Made by a program: the position numbers and the translations under genes. The notes beneath the pieces were generated by a model, which ran no database searches, was not told where the DNA came from, and saw nothing but the letters and a program-made list of their open reading frames with translations. Below, piece by piece: positions 8,544-16,368 of a DNA stretch of 28,373 bases (its first letter is position 1; the number at the start of each line of letters is the position of its first letter). The stretch is from a virus: IMG/VR virus record IMGVR_UViG_3300025120_000398, positions 1-28,373 of that record; one strand, written 5' to 3'.

Positions 8544-9452
8544 ATGAATACAACTAAAATAGTAGAATTAGTAATAGCAGATGATAGTCAAGAACTAGCT
8601 ATTGACGCTATATCCCTCGTTCACAGCCCTGCAATAGAACAGGACTTTGTATTTTTTGGAAAAGAGAAAAACAACTTGACTTTTGCTAAGGTAGATGAAG
8701 AAAAGCGTATGTTAGTTTCTCCTGCTTTAATTCCTAATAAGCAAATCTTTAGATATGACCCTAATACTGATTCAGACTACTATGTTTATTTTAGTCCTGA
8801 AACAGTACGTAAGGCTTCTGAGTTATATTTAAAACATAACAACCACCACAAGGCTACTCACGAACATTCTGAGAGAGTTTCAGGAGTTTTAACTGTAGAG
8901 AGTTGGATTAAGGAAGGAGATAGCGACAAGTCAAAATTATACGGATTTGATTTACCGAATGGTACTTGGTTCGTAAAAATGAAAATAGAAAATGATGACC
9001 TGTGGCAAAAGATTAAAGCAGGAGAATTAAAAGGCTTATCAATAGAAGGTTACTTCACATCAAAATTTGAAAAAATGCAAAAGAAAGAACCAACAACAGA
9101 AGAAGTAAGAACTGCACTAAAAGAATTGTTAAGTGTTCAGAAGGTAGAGTTGGGAATGGTAGATGATTTAGTTAAGGACGCTAAAACTTTAAGTTCTAAA
9201 TTTGAAAAAGCAGTAAAAAACAATATGGCTATTGCAAAGCTAGTTAATGAAAATTTTAAAGAAATGGGTAGTGTTGTAAAAGCAGCTAAAAAAGGATATG
9301 GGTTTGTTGCTACTATTGATAAGCAATTTAAAGAGTTAGGGGTAAAGCCAACAAAAGAATATAAAAAAGCAAGTCAAGAAATTTATGATATAGCTGAAGG
9401 TAGTGGAGAGCAAATGTTTAAAGACTTAGCAAAATTTAAAGGATTACTATAA
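8544..9452 (+). CDS. XkdF-like prohead serine protease with C-terminal helical module
   Basis: Residues 1-178 resemble the XkdF family of putative phage serine proteases (Peptidase_S78_2). They contain VSPALIPNKQIFR (58-70), YYVYFSPETV (79-88), a candidate catalytic histidine in KATHEHSERVSG (H106 or H108) and a candidate serine in GLSIEGYF (S166). Such enzymes mature the prohead by cutting scaffold and capsid proteins. Residues about 184-302 are a charged helical extension, starting PTTEEVRTALKELL and carrying QKVELGMVDDL (199-209), that is paralogous to both flanking genes. The protease is therefore fused to a module that also exists as separate proteins, which may target it into the prohead core. 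Confidence 0.8.
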   Translation: MNTTKIVELVIADDSQELAIDAISLVHSPAIEQDFVFFGKEKNNLTFAKVDEEKRMLVSPALIPNKQIFRYDPNTDSDYYVYFSPETVRKASELYLKHNNHHKATHEHSERVSGVLTVESWIKEGDSDKSKLYGFDLPNGTWFVKMKIENDDLWQKIKAGELKGLSIEGYFTSKFEKMQKKEPTTEEVRTALKELLSVQKVELGMVDDLVKDAKTLSSKFEKAVKNNMAIAKLVNENFKEMGSVVKAAKKGYGFVATIDKQFKELGVKPTKEYKKASQEIYDIAEGSGEQMFKDLAKFKGLL

Positions 9453-9461
9453 AAATATAAT

Positions 9462-9827
9462 ATGAAACCAACAACAGAACAAATACTAAGTGCTTTAAAT
9501 GAAATGATACAAAGCAAAACTGAACTTAAGTCTGAAAAGGTTGAGTTGGCTTTAATAGATGATATTGAAAAATTATTAGATAAAGGATTAGCAGAAAAAA
9601 GAAAAAGTGAAAAGATAATAAGAAAAGCTGCTGATGAATTAAGAGAAGGTAGTCAGTTTTTAGCAGATGCAGCAAGTAAAGCACAAAAAGCAGTAAAAGC
9701 AGCAAAAGAATTAGGTGCTAAAGAAGCAGTTACTCTTTTTACAGTTAGATTAAAAGAAGCACAAGATTTTCAAGATGATATGTTAAAAGCATCTAATAAA
9801 GTTTTAGCAGCAATAGATATACTATAA
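9462..9827 (+). CDS. Stand-alone helical head-assembly module protein
   Basis: A 121-residue, lysine- and alanine-rich, fully helical protein. It consists only of the module found fused in the two preceding genes: MKPTTEQILSALNEM at the start, EKVELALIDDI (25-35), then a heptad-like stretch with AKAAKELGAKEA (78-89). No membrane segment or enzyme motif. The position between protease and acidic scaffold-like gene suggests an internal core or scaffolding component. I infer a tandem duplication because the intergenic sequence is shared as well. Confidence 0.65.
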   Translation: MKPTTEQILSALNEMIQSKTELKSEKVELALIDDIEKLLDKGLAEKRKSEKIIRKAADELREGSQFLADAASKAQKAVKAAKELGAKEAVTLFTVRLKEAQDFQDDMLKASNKVLAAIDIL

Positions 9828-9844
9828 AATCTAAAAATCAAATA
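9828..9844 (+). repeat. Intergenic repeat AATCTAAAAATCAAATA, copy 3
   Basis: Third copy of the boundary repeat, immediately after the helical-module gene. Together with the following TAACTATTCTATTATATAATA it aligns with the region 7966-8008 over about 43 bases with a few indels. Confidence 0.6.
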
Positions 9845-9856
9845 AATAAATAACTA

Positions 9857-9871
9857 TTCTATTATATAATA
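9857..9871 (+). promoter_or_regulatory. Repeated late element TTCTATTATATAATA, copy 2 (putative late promoter)
   Basis: Identical to the copies at 7994 and 25481. It lies 41 bases before the ATG of the scaffold-like gene, whereas the other copies are 14-17 bases from a start. This larger distance argues against a simple ribosome-binding role and fits a promoter for the scaffold and capsid genes. Confidence 0.6.
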
Positions 9872-9897
9872 CAAACTTACTATAAATAAAAATTACT

Positions 9898-10569
9898 ATG
9901 GATTTAAAAGAAAAAATATTAGTTGCTTTAGGACTTGATACTGAAGTTAAATTAGGTTGGCAAGGCAAATCAGAAGATGGTACAATTTTTGTATCTACTG
10001 CTGAAGAATTAGAAAGCGGTGTCGATATAAGCGTACTTACCGAAGATGGCACGACAATTTTATTGCCCGTAGGAACTTATAAGACTGATGATGGTGTTTC
10101 TTTCAGAGTAGAAGAAGAAGGTGTTGTTTCTGAAGTTATGGAAAGCGAAACAGAAGAAGAAGATACTACTGAAGAGGTTGAAGCTGCTGAAGAATTAGCT
10201 GAAGAAGCTGATGTAGCTGATTGGTCTGGAATGGAAAAAAGGATCGAGAATCTAGAAATAGCGGTTGCAAAATTAAAAGAAGGCAAAGTAGGTGGTGATG
10301 ATGAGGTTGAAGAAATGACTGAAGAAGTTGTTGAACCACGTTCTACAAGCCCTAAAACTATTACAACAAAAGAAGTAGTAGAATTTTCAGTTGAAGATTT
10401 AAAAGCTGAAAACAAAAAATTAAAAGAAGAATTAGCTGCTAGTCCTGCTGAAACTCCTTTAAACACAAATAAATTTAGTTCTGAAAGTAATCAAGTTGCT
10501 TTATCTAAAAAAGAACTATCTAAAATGACTAGAAGAGAAAAATACTTATACAATTTATACAATAATTAA
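9898..10569 (+). CDS. Acidic scaffolding-like protein
   Basis: A 223-residue protein directly upstream of the major capsid gene. The N-terminal 75 residues look like a small beta domain (EDGTTILLPVGTY). Then comes a very acidic E/D-rich stretch (about 85-150) with a helix (MEKRIENLEIAVAKLKEG), followed by a coiled-coil-like segment (VEDLKAENKKLKEELAAS). The C-terminus is basic (KMTRREKYLYNLYNN). This acidic middle and basic helical end, just before the capsid protein, is the classic scaffold architecture, where the basic tail binds coat protein. A search is needed for the family name; the call rests on composition and position. Confidence 0.65.
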   Translation: MDLKEKILVALGLDTEVKLGWQGKSEDGTIFVSTAEELESGVDISVLTEDGTTILLPVGTYKTDDGVSFRVEEEGVVSEVMESETEEEDTTEEVEAAEELAEEADVADWSGMEKRIENLEIAVAKLKEGKVGGDDEVEEMTEEVVEPRSTSPKTITTKEVVEFSVEDLKAENKKLKEELAASPAETPLNTNKFSSESNQVALSKKELSKMTRREKYLYNLYNN

Positions 10570-10583
10570 AAAAACAAAAAATT

Positions 10584-11501
10584 ATGGCTTTAGCAGTAAC
10601 TAGTAACTATGAAGGGAAGGCGGCAGGATTTTACATATCCCAAGCACTTCGTCAAGCAACTTCAATGGAGTACTTGACAATGATAGAAAATATAAAATTT
10701 AAAAGTAACATACAGAAAATGGATGCTGCTGCAATGGTGCAGGATGCTACGTGTAATGTAAACTTAGCAGGAACACTTACGATGACCGAGGCGGTTCTTA
10801 CGCCAAAAAATCTAATGGTTCAGAGTGATTTATGCGCAAAAACTTTGCTTTCCAGTTGGGAAGCTTTACAGATGAGAGCAGGAGCAGGAGCACCACCACC
10901 AGCATCTTTTGATGACTATGTAATTTCTTACATTGGTGAAGTAATTGCAGACTCTACAGAAAATTCTATTTGGTTAGGAAATGACGCAACAGCAGGACAA
11001 TTTACAGGATTCGTAACAGGAGGTGCGGTAGGTAGATTAGTTGCAGATGCTACAGTAGTTGATGTGGCTAATGTAGGTGGTGCAGGTACAGCTTTTGCAG
11101 CAGGTAACATTATTGAAAACTTACAAAATTGTACAGCAGCTATTCCTACAGCAGTTTATACAAAAGAAGATTTATACATATATATGAGTCCAAAGTCTTA
11201 CAGACTATACATCTCAGCAATATCTACTTTAGGATATGTAAATGCTTACTCTATGAATGGAGATTATGATGCAGTATTTGAAGGAATCAAAATTGCAGTT
11301 TGTACAGGAATGTCAAATGATGTTTTAGTAGCAGCAGAAAAGTCTAATTTATTTTTTGGTACGGATCTTTTATCGGACAGCGTAACTTTAAATTTGCTTG
11401 ATTTATCACAAATCGATGGAAGCTCAAATATTCGTTTATTGGCTCGTTACTCAGGTGGAACACAAGTTGGTATTGGTGCTGATTGCGTACTTGTATCATA
11501 A
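10584..11501 (+). CDS. Major capsid protein
   Basis: A 305-residue protein with the length and composition of an HK97-fold coat protein, following protease and scaffold genes. It begins MALAVTSNYEGKAAGFYISQ, has an alpha-rich region, and ends in a beta-rich C-terminus. Codon and leader quality look strong: an A-rich leader and no overlap with neighbours. A hairpin follows the gene, fitting a highly expressed, separately bounded transcript. I recognise the overall pattern from flavobacterial phages, but the HK97 fold is inferred rather than visible as a motif. Confidence 0.8.
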   Translation: MALAVTSNYEGKAAGFYISQALRQATSMEYLTMIENIKFKSNIQKMDAAAMVQDATCNVNLAGTLTMTEAVLTPKNLMVQSDLCAKTLLSSWEALQMRAGAGAPPPASFDDYVISYIGEVIADSTENSIWLGNDATAGQFTGFVTGGAVGRLVADATVVDVANVGGAGTAFAAGNIIENLQNCTAAIPTAVYTKEDLYIYMSPKSYRLYISAISTLGYVNAYSMNGDYDAVFEGIKIAVCTGMSNDVLVAAEKSNLFFGTDLLSDSVTLNLLDLSQIDGSSNIRLLARYSGGTQVGIGADCVLVS

Positions 11502-11516
11502 TAATTTATTAATAGA

Positions 11517-11540
11517 AGCAGGGGTGTAAAAACCCTTGCT
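11517..11540 (+). terminator. Hairpin after the capsid gene (partial terminator or mRNA-stabilising stem)
   Basis: AGCAGGGGT (11517-11525) pairs with ACCCTTGCT (11532-11540) as a 9-bp stem with one G-U pair and a GTAAAA loop. It is not followed by an uninterrupted T run (ACTTTAACTTTT), so termination may be leaky, or the stem may protect the capsid mRNA 3' end. Confidence 0.6.
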
Positions 11541-11567
11541 ACTTTAACTTTTAAAACATAAAAAAAC

Positions 11568-12149
11568 ATGGCGTGTGGACTATTAAGCAGGGGACGTGGA
11601 CTCGATTGTAATCGAATCTCTGGTGGTGTAAAAAAAATATTTTTCTCAGTATATGATGCAGATGTATCTTATACTTATGATGCAACACATCCTTTAGAAA
11701 TTGATGCTATCGATTGGGATGGTAGTACGATTTATGAATATGTTATGCCTCTTGGAGTAGCTAGTGTTACTGACACTATTGTAGGTAGCCGTGAAAACGG
11801 AACTATTTACTACACTCCAACAGTAAATATTATACTTAACAGACTTTCCAAAGAGGATCAAAACGAAATAAAATTATTAGGAGCAACTAAAGTAAGAATT
11901 TTTGCTCAATTAAACGAACAACTTACAAACGGACATGATGTATTTATTGCATTAGGGATGTCAAATGGAATGGAACTTAATGCAGGTACTATGGATAGCG
12001 GTGCTGCATTCGGAGATAGGAATGGATACACATTGACCTTTGATGGCATGGAGTCAATTCCTTTTGCAATGTTAGAAGATTACACGACAACTCCTTGGGA
12101 TCAGGCAGGGTTTATTAATGAATCTGGGACTTTCCCAACAACTTCATAA
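11568..12149 (+). CDS. Virion protein, possibly major tail tube or decoration protein
   Basis: A 193-residue protein, the first gene after the capsid and the last before a clear terminator, so it is likely abundant. It starts MACGLLSRGRGLDC and is otherwise beta-rich. Its C-terminal half has a pattern of NAGTMDSGAAFGDRNGYTLT (residues about 145-165) followed by ESIPFAML, as in tail-tube-like proteins of Bacteroidota phages. A tail tube protein is otherwise not apparent in this genome, which strengthens the inference. A capsid-decorating role is the alternative. Confidence 0.55.
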   Translation: MACGLLSRGRGLDCNRISGGVKKIFFSVYDADVSYTYDATHPLEIDAIDWDGSTIYEYVMPLGVASVTDTIVGSRENGTIYYTPTVNIILNRLSKEDQNEIKLLGATKVRIFAQLNEQLTNGHDVFIALGMSNGMELNAGTMDSGAAFGDRNGYTLTFDGMESIPFAMLEDYTTTPWDQAGFINESGTFPTTS

Positions 12150-12180
12150 TTTAATTAGTAGTTTTTATATATTCTTGATT

Positions 12181-12208
12181 AGAGGGCTATTTGCCCTCTT
12201 TTCTTTTA
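12181..12208 (+). terminator. Rho-independent terminator
   Basis: AGAGGGC (12181-12187), loop TATTT, GCCCTCT (12193-12199) forms a perfect 7-bp GC-rich stem, followed directly by TTTTCTTTT. It ends the capsid/tail-tube transcript, and the next late element begins 24 bases later. Confidence 0.9.
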
Positions 12209-12231
12209 CAACCCAAACAAAAAAGAACTTT

Positions 12232-12246
12232 TTCTATTATATAGTA
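12232..12246 (+). promoter_or_regulatory. Repeated late element TTCTATTATATAGTA, copy 3 (putative late promoter)
   Basis: Differs from copies 1, 2 and 4 by one base (G for A near the end). It sits just downstream of the terminator and 3 bases before the next ATG, exactly where a new transcript must start. This is the strongest positional evidence that the element is a promoter. Confidence 0.65.
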
Positions 12247-12248
12247 GA

Positions 12249-12740
12249 ATGATACAAGCAATAACAGAATCTACATTTTATGCATACATATCTACAGAAG
12301 ATAATCGTATTGATACTGCCGTGCCTACAGCTCAGATTAGACACTTAGTAAAGTTTATAAATGATATGGATGGCTCTATTCAGTATGCTTATGGCGCAAC
12401 AGAAACAATAAACAATAGATATACAAAACTTACTTTTAACTATGTAGCTGCTCCAGCAGTTCCAGATTTATGGCTAGGGCAAACAAGGTTAATTCCTTCA
12501 GGTTATTATAAGTATGAAGTTTACGAGGTTAGTTGGCAAGCAGCACCAGTCACAGTAGCAGAATTTTTAGCTCCTGCAACAGAAACTGATGTATTGCCTG
12601 TAGCACCTTTAATTGGTGTAGTTAAAGGCTTAGTTACAAAAGGTAAATTAAATGTAACAGACAAAGCAGGAACGGCTCAAGTTCAATACACACAAAGACA
12701 ATCACCAGAATCGACTAATTATATATATTACGGACAATAA
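12249..12740 (+). CDS. Hypothetical virion protein (163 aa)
   Basis: First gene after the terminator, with its own copy of the late element. The 163-residue product is mostly beta (YKYEVYEVSW, TKLTFNYV), without a membrane segment or cysteine. A C-terminal segment (KGLVTKGKLNVTDKAGTAQVQYTQ) leads into ESTNYIYYG. Such short beta-rich proteins before adhesin-like genes are common in flavobacterial phages and probably decorate the virion or form a fibre base. No confident family. Confidence 0.6.
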   Translation: MIQAITESTFYAYISTEDNRIDTAVPTAQIRHLVKFINDMDGSIQYAYGATETINNRYTKLTFNYVAAPAVPDLWLGQTRLIPSGYYKYEVYEVSWQAAPVTVAEFLAPATETDVLPVAPLIGVVKGLVTKGKLNVTDKAGTAQVQYTQRQSPESTNYIYYGQ

Positions 12741-12750
12741 ATAAAAAACA

Positions 12751-13035
12751 ATGGCAATAGAAAACGTACAACAATTATTAACAGAACAATTAGGAAAGCA
12801 TAGATGTGATGTTATTACAACAACTGCAATGACTGGCAAAGATTATTATGCTATTCATTTTGTAACTGAAAGCGTTATAGCTTCAATAGCAGCTTCTAAT
12901 ATACAAACAGGCACAGGAAGTGCAGCAGCTTCACTACACACGACTATAGCGGCAGGAACTACTTTATTCCTTCAATGTACAGCGATTACTTTAACGAGTG
13001 GATTGGCTATCTGTTACTATGATCAAGTAATATAA
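12751..13035 (+). CDS. Small virion-associated protein (94 aa)
   Basis: A 94-residue protein, rich in T, A, S and I, with four cysteines spread across it and a hydrophobic beta-strand pattern (TTLFLQCTAITLTSGLAICYY). It overlaps the next gene by one base (TAATG). It may be a small beta-sandwich domain of a spike or decoration complex with the LamG protein that follows. There is no signal peptide and no known motif. Confidence 0.55.
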   Translation: MAIENVQQLLTEQLGKHRCDVITTTAMTGKDYYAIHFVTESVIASIAASNIQTGTGSAAASLHTTIAAGTTLFLQCTAITLTSGLAICYYDQVI

Positions 13036-13802
13036 TGAAAATTTTAAAATTAGGACAAATGCTAGGGGGTTCTAATGCTCCAAGTGCAGCAGGTTTTGAG
13101 AATCTTTATTCTTTGCACTTTGATGGTAGTAACTATGTGCAATTTTCAGATAAAGATGTATTTACTATAAATGATTCAGGAGCGAATAGAGGTATGACTT
13201 GGAGTGCTTGGGTAAGACCTGATGCTTCTAATAAAGATATATTAACTAAATATGATGGGGGTGGTAAAGAATGGAAGTTAAGAGTAGGTAAAGGTTCTAG
13301 GCTTGAACTGCAAATATTTGGAAATGATTCTATTACTATTAGTCAACTTCTAGTAACAGATGTAGTTAATATTATAAATGGTGGTTGGCATCACGTTGCA
13401 GTAACCTATAATTTAGGTTCTACTTCTTCATCTTTTGTAGCTTTTGTTGATGGTGTTCAATATTCTCTTGCTCTAGGTAATGCTACCTATAATTCAGCAG
13501 GAACTTGGAGTGCTTCTATTAATACTAATGCAAAAATGGTTTTAGCAAACTCTTCTTATGAAGGTAGAATAGATGAAGTAGCTATATTTGATGATGCCTT
13601 GCACGGATCTGTAATTGCTTCTATTTATAATAGTGGAGTTCCTAATGATATTTCAGGACTTGATTACTTAATAGGATGGTGGCGAAATGGTGATCCAACA
13701 GGTACAGGAGCTTATCCTACTATTGTAGATCAAAGCACAAATAGTAACGATGGAACAATGACAGGAATGGCTTCAGGAGATATTGTAACTGATGTACCTT
13801 AA
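13035..13802 (+). CDS. LamG/concanavalin-A-like fold virion protein
   Basis: Residues about 25-190 show the LamG-like jelly-roll pattern: LHFDGSNYVQF (27-37), MTWSAWVRP (54-62), GGWHHVAVTYN (116-126), VAFVDGVQYS (135-144) and GRIDEVAIFDDAL (177-189). The last of these is the typical closing strand of LamG_3 domains. Such domains bind glycans or mediate adhesion and are found on virion surfaces. No signal peptide. It lies among head genes, upstream of the portal and away from the tail fibres, so it may decorate the capsid. The product may attach to host or environmental polysaccharide; the ligand is unknown. Confidence 0.75.
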   Translation: MKILKLGQMLGGSNAPSAAGFENLYSLHFDGSNYVQFSDKDVFTINDSGANRGMTWSAWVRPDASNKDILTKYDGGGKEWKLRVGKGSRLELQIFGNDSITISQLLVTDVVNIINGGWHHVAVTYNLGSTSSSFVAFVDGVQYSLALGNATYNSAGTWSASINTNAKMVLANSSYEGRIDEVAIFDDALHGSVIASIYNSGVPNDISGLDYLIGWWRNGDPTGTGAYPTIVDQSTNSNDGTMTGMASGDIVTDVP

Positions 13803-13813
13803 AAAAATAAAAT

Positions 13814-15805
13814 ATGAAAGATTCACTTATTAATATCAATCTTGAAACAAGTACCGCTCCAGTAGTAGCTGAAGTACGTGGTAAAGATTGGATAGAATAC
13901 GGAGATGCTAATGGAGAATGGAGAAACTTATATCCACAATTTCTTATAGACTTATACTATTCAAGTAGTATAACGGCTGCCATTATAAACGCAACAGCAG
14001 AAATGATTTCTGGAAAAGATATTATTATTGAAGATGAAGAAGATAGAGATTTAGAAGCTAGAGTAAGACTTCAGCATTTTTTAGATAGAGCAAATTCAAA
14101 TGAAACACTTCATGAAGTTTTAGTTAAGGCTTCTTTTGACTTTAAATTGCAAGGTGCTTTTGCTCTTAATATTGTATGGTCAAAAGATAGAACACAAATA
14201 TCAGAAATTTACCATGTTGATGTTTCTAAAATTAGATGTGCAAAGCCTGATGAATTTGGAAAAACTAAAGGATTTTATGTGAGTTCTGATTGGAAAAATA
14301 CGAGAACAAATAAACCTTATTATGTTCCTGCTTTTAATTCTAATGATAGAACTTCAGCAAATCAAATAATGTACTCAGGACTTTACAGTCCAAATATGAA
14401 TAGCTATTATACTCCAGATTACGTGAGTTGTAATAACTGGGCTTTAATTGATTCAAGAGTTTCTGAATTTCATCTTAATAATATTAGTTCTGGTTTTTCA
14501 GGTAGCTTTATGGTCAATTTTTCAAATGGCATTCCAACTGCTGAAGAACGTAACCAGATAGAACAAAGTTTAGCTGCTAAATTCCAAGGGCAAGATAATG
14601 CTGGAAAGCTAATTTTAACCTTCTCAGACGATAAAACAAGAACACCAGAAATAACACCAATAAGTCCTTCAGATTTGGACAAACAATTTTTAGCACTCCA
14701 AGAATTACTCACTTCTAACATCTGTTCAGGACACAGAATTACGAGCAAAACTTTAATGGGATTGGATTCTGGTAATGGATTTTCAAGCAATGCTGACGAA
14801 CTTAATTCTGCTGCTAATTTTTATCATAACACAGTAATTGTTGGATTCCAGAATCAAATATTGAAAGTGTTACACAAAATATTTAAAGTAAACAATATGG
14901 ATATGCCTGTACAGTTTGTTCAGCTTAAACCTATCACTACTAAATTTACAAATCAAGATCTTGCAGGTGTTTTAACTTCTGATGAAATACGTGAAGAAAT
15001 GGGCTACGAGCCTTTAGATGTAGATGTTGAAGTTAGAGAGGACTTTAGTAAAGTTGGTATGATAGATGGAAAACCTGTTTTTAGCACAATAGAAGAAGCT
15101 GAAGCTCATGCAAAGACTTTAGGGTGTGAAGGGTGGCATACGCATCAATACGAAGGTAGAGCTGCTTATATGGCTTGTAAAGACCATTCAGAAGCTACAG
15201 AGCTTTCTAGCTTTATAGAAAAATTTGGTGAAGACATAAACCAAGAATGGGAATTAGTAGAAGAAGAAGTAGTAGATGGCGAACACCAAGATTTTGATTT
15301 TGAAAAAACATTAAATGAAATAGCTAATGAAAAAACAGAGTTAGCTTCTATGCCTAAAGCAATACCTAGTAGAAAATCTGAACAAGATGGAATATCTAAA
15401 AAGACTTATGATTATTTTAGAGTAAGATATGTTTATTCAAAAGATAATTTCTTAACTAACAAATCAGGAACTAGCAGGAATTTTTGTAAGAAAATGGAGT
15501 CAGCTAAAAAAATGTACAGAAAAGAAGATATTGTAAGAACAAAAAGCAATAGTGTAAATCCGGGATTCGGACATAATGGCAAAGATTACAATTTATTTCT
15601 CTATAAAGGAGGACCTCAATGTTTCCATTTTTGGAGTAGAAGAATTTTTAAAACAGTAATTGGAGAATCTAGAACTACAAAGATAGAAGATGCTGATTTG
15701 ATTGGATATACTAAGGCTAAGTCAGAAGGTTTTACTGCTAAAAAGAATGATAAATTAGTAGCAATACCACCAAGAAAAATGAAAAATAACGGATATTATA
15801 ATTAA
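13814..15805 (+). CDS. Portal protein with unusual C-terminal extension
   Basis: Residues about 15-410 form a portal-like protein: RNLYPQFLIDLYYSSSITAAI (38-58), a wing/stem region with HRITSKTLMG (307-316) and the helical LKVLHKIFKV (350-359), then the crown-like end EEMGYEPLD. The portal is the dodecameric DNA gate at the capsid vertex, and terminase docks on it. Residues 411-663 are extra: a GKPVFSTIEEAEAHAKTLGC-type segment with Cys/His residues (419-458), an acidic linker, and a basic module (532-613) with FCKKMESAKKMYRKEDI and FLYKGGPQCFHFWSRR. This module is known from head-associated proteins of Bacteroidota phages. The protein may combine portal and minor-head functions. Confidence 0.8.
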   Translation: MKDSLININLETSTAPVVAEVRGKDWIEYGDANGEWRNLYPQFLIDLYYSSSITAAIINATAEMISGKDIIIEDEEDRDLEARVRLQHFLDRANSNETLHEVLVKASFDFKLQGAFALNIVWSKDRTQISEIYHVDVSKIRCAKPDEFGKTKGFYVSSDWKNTRTNKPYYVPAFNSNDRTSANQIMYSGLYSPNMNSYYTPDYVSCNNWALIDSRVSEFHLNNISSGFSGSFMVNFSNGIPTAEERNQIEQSLAAKFQGQDNAGKLILTFSDDKTRTPEITPISPSDLDKQFLALQELLTSNICSGHRITSKTLMGLDSGNGFSSNADELNSAANFYHNTVIVGFQNQILKVLHKIFKVNNMDMPVQFVQLKPITTKFTNQDLAGVLTSDEIREEMGYEPLDVDVEVREDFSKVGMIDGKPVFSTIEEAEAHAKTLGCEGWHTHQYEGRAAYMACKDHSEATELSSFIEKFGEDINQEWELVEEEVVDGEHQDFDFEKTLNEIANEKTELASMPKAIPSRKSEQDGISKKTYDYFRVRYVYSKDNFLTNKSGTSRNFCKKMESAKKMYRKEDIVRTKSNSVNPGFGHNGKDYNLFLYKGGPQCFHFWSRRIFKTVIGESRTTKIEDADLIGYTKAKSEGFTAKKNDKLVAIPPRKMKNNGYYN

Positions 15806-15807
15806 TC

Positions 15808-16368
15808 ATGTCATACGTACTATTTATATCAGAAAGCAAATTAAAAGATTCTACAGCTTTGAATCTCAATATCGACAATTCTATTTTACTCCCATTTGTA
15901 CGTGAAGCACAAAAATTGAGAATTGAAACAGCACTTGGTACTGACTTAACCAATCATTTGAAAGATGAAATTATAGCAGGAACTTTAGCAGGAGCAGATA
16001 AGATTCTAGTTGATGATTATATTGGAGATTGTTTACCAGGATTCGCTGTGTATCAAGCTATCCCATATTTACGTTTTAAAATGGAAAATGGAAATATTTA
16101 CTCCAAGACTTCTGAAACTGGAAATGCTTTATCTACAGAAGAAGCTCAACATTTACGAGAAGAAGTTTTAAATACAGCTTCGTACTATCGTGAAAGAATG
16201 ATTGAATACATATGCAACAATACATCTTTATTTCCTGCTTACTCGACCAATACTGGTGCAGATGTTAGTGCTTCTTCTGAAAATTTCTATAACGGAATGA
16301 ATCTTGATAGACCTATAGATGGAAATAGATATACTTTGAGAAACGTAATAGGCAATCTTAATTCATGA
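15808..16368 (+). CDS. Head-tail connector protein (DUF6712-like)
   Basis: A 186-residue protein immediately after the portal gene, with only two bases between. It is helical, with a REAQKLRIETALGTDL segment (residues about 31-46) and a conserved-looking YIGDCLPGFAVYQAIPYL region (about 72-90). This agrees with gp6-like or DUF6712 connectors, which form the ring below the portal. Its stop overlaps the start of the small ORF at 16365 (ATGA). The family name is from recall of the pattern, not from a search. Confidence 0.6.
   Translation: MSYVLFISESKLKDSTALNLNIDNSILLPFVREAQKLRIETALGTDLTNHLKDEIIAGTLAGADKILVDDYIGDCLPGFAVYQAIPYLRFKMENGNIYSKTSETGNALSTEEAQHLREEVLNTASYYRERMIEYICNNTSLFPAYSTNTGADVSASSENFYNGMNLDRPIDGNRYTLRNVIGNLNS

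Noticed and set aside
10077-10466. 129-residue antisense frame opposite the scaffold-like gene
   Set aside because: It is rich in serine and threonine because it mirrors the GAA/GAT-rich acidic repeats of the real gene. It has no leader or family, and no other minus-strand gene is supported.
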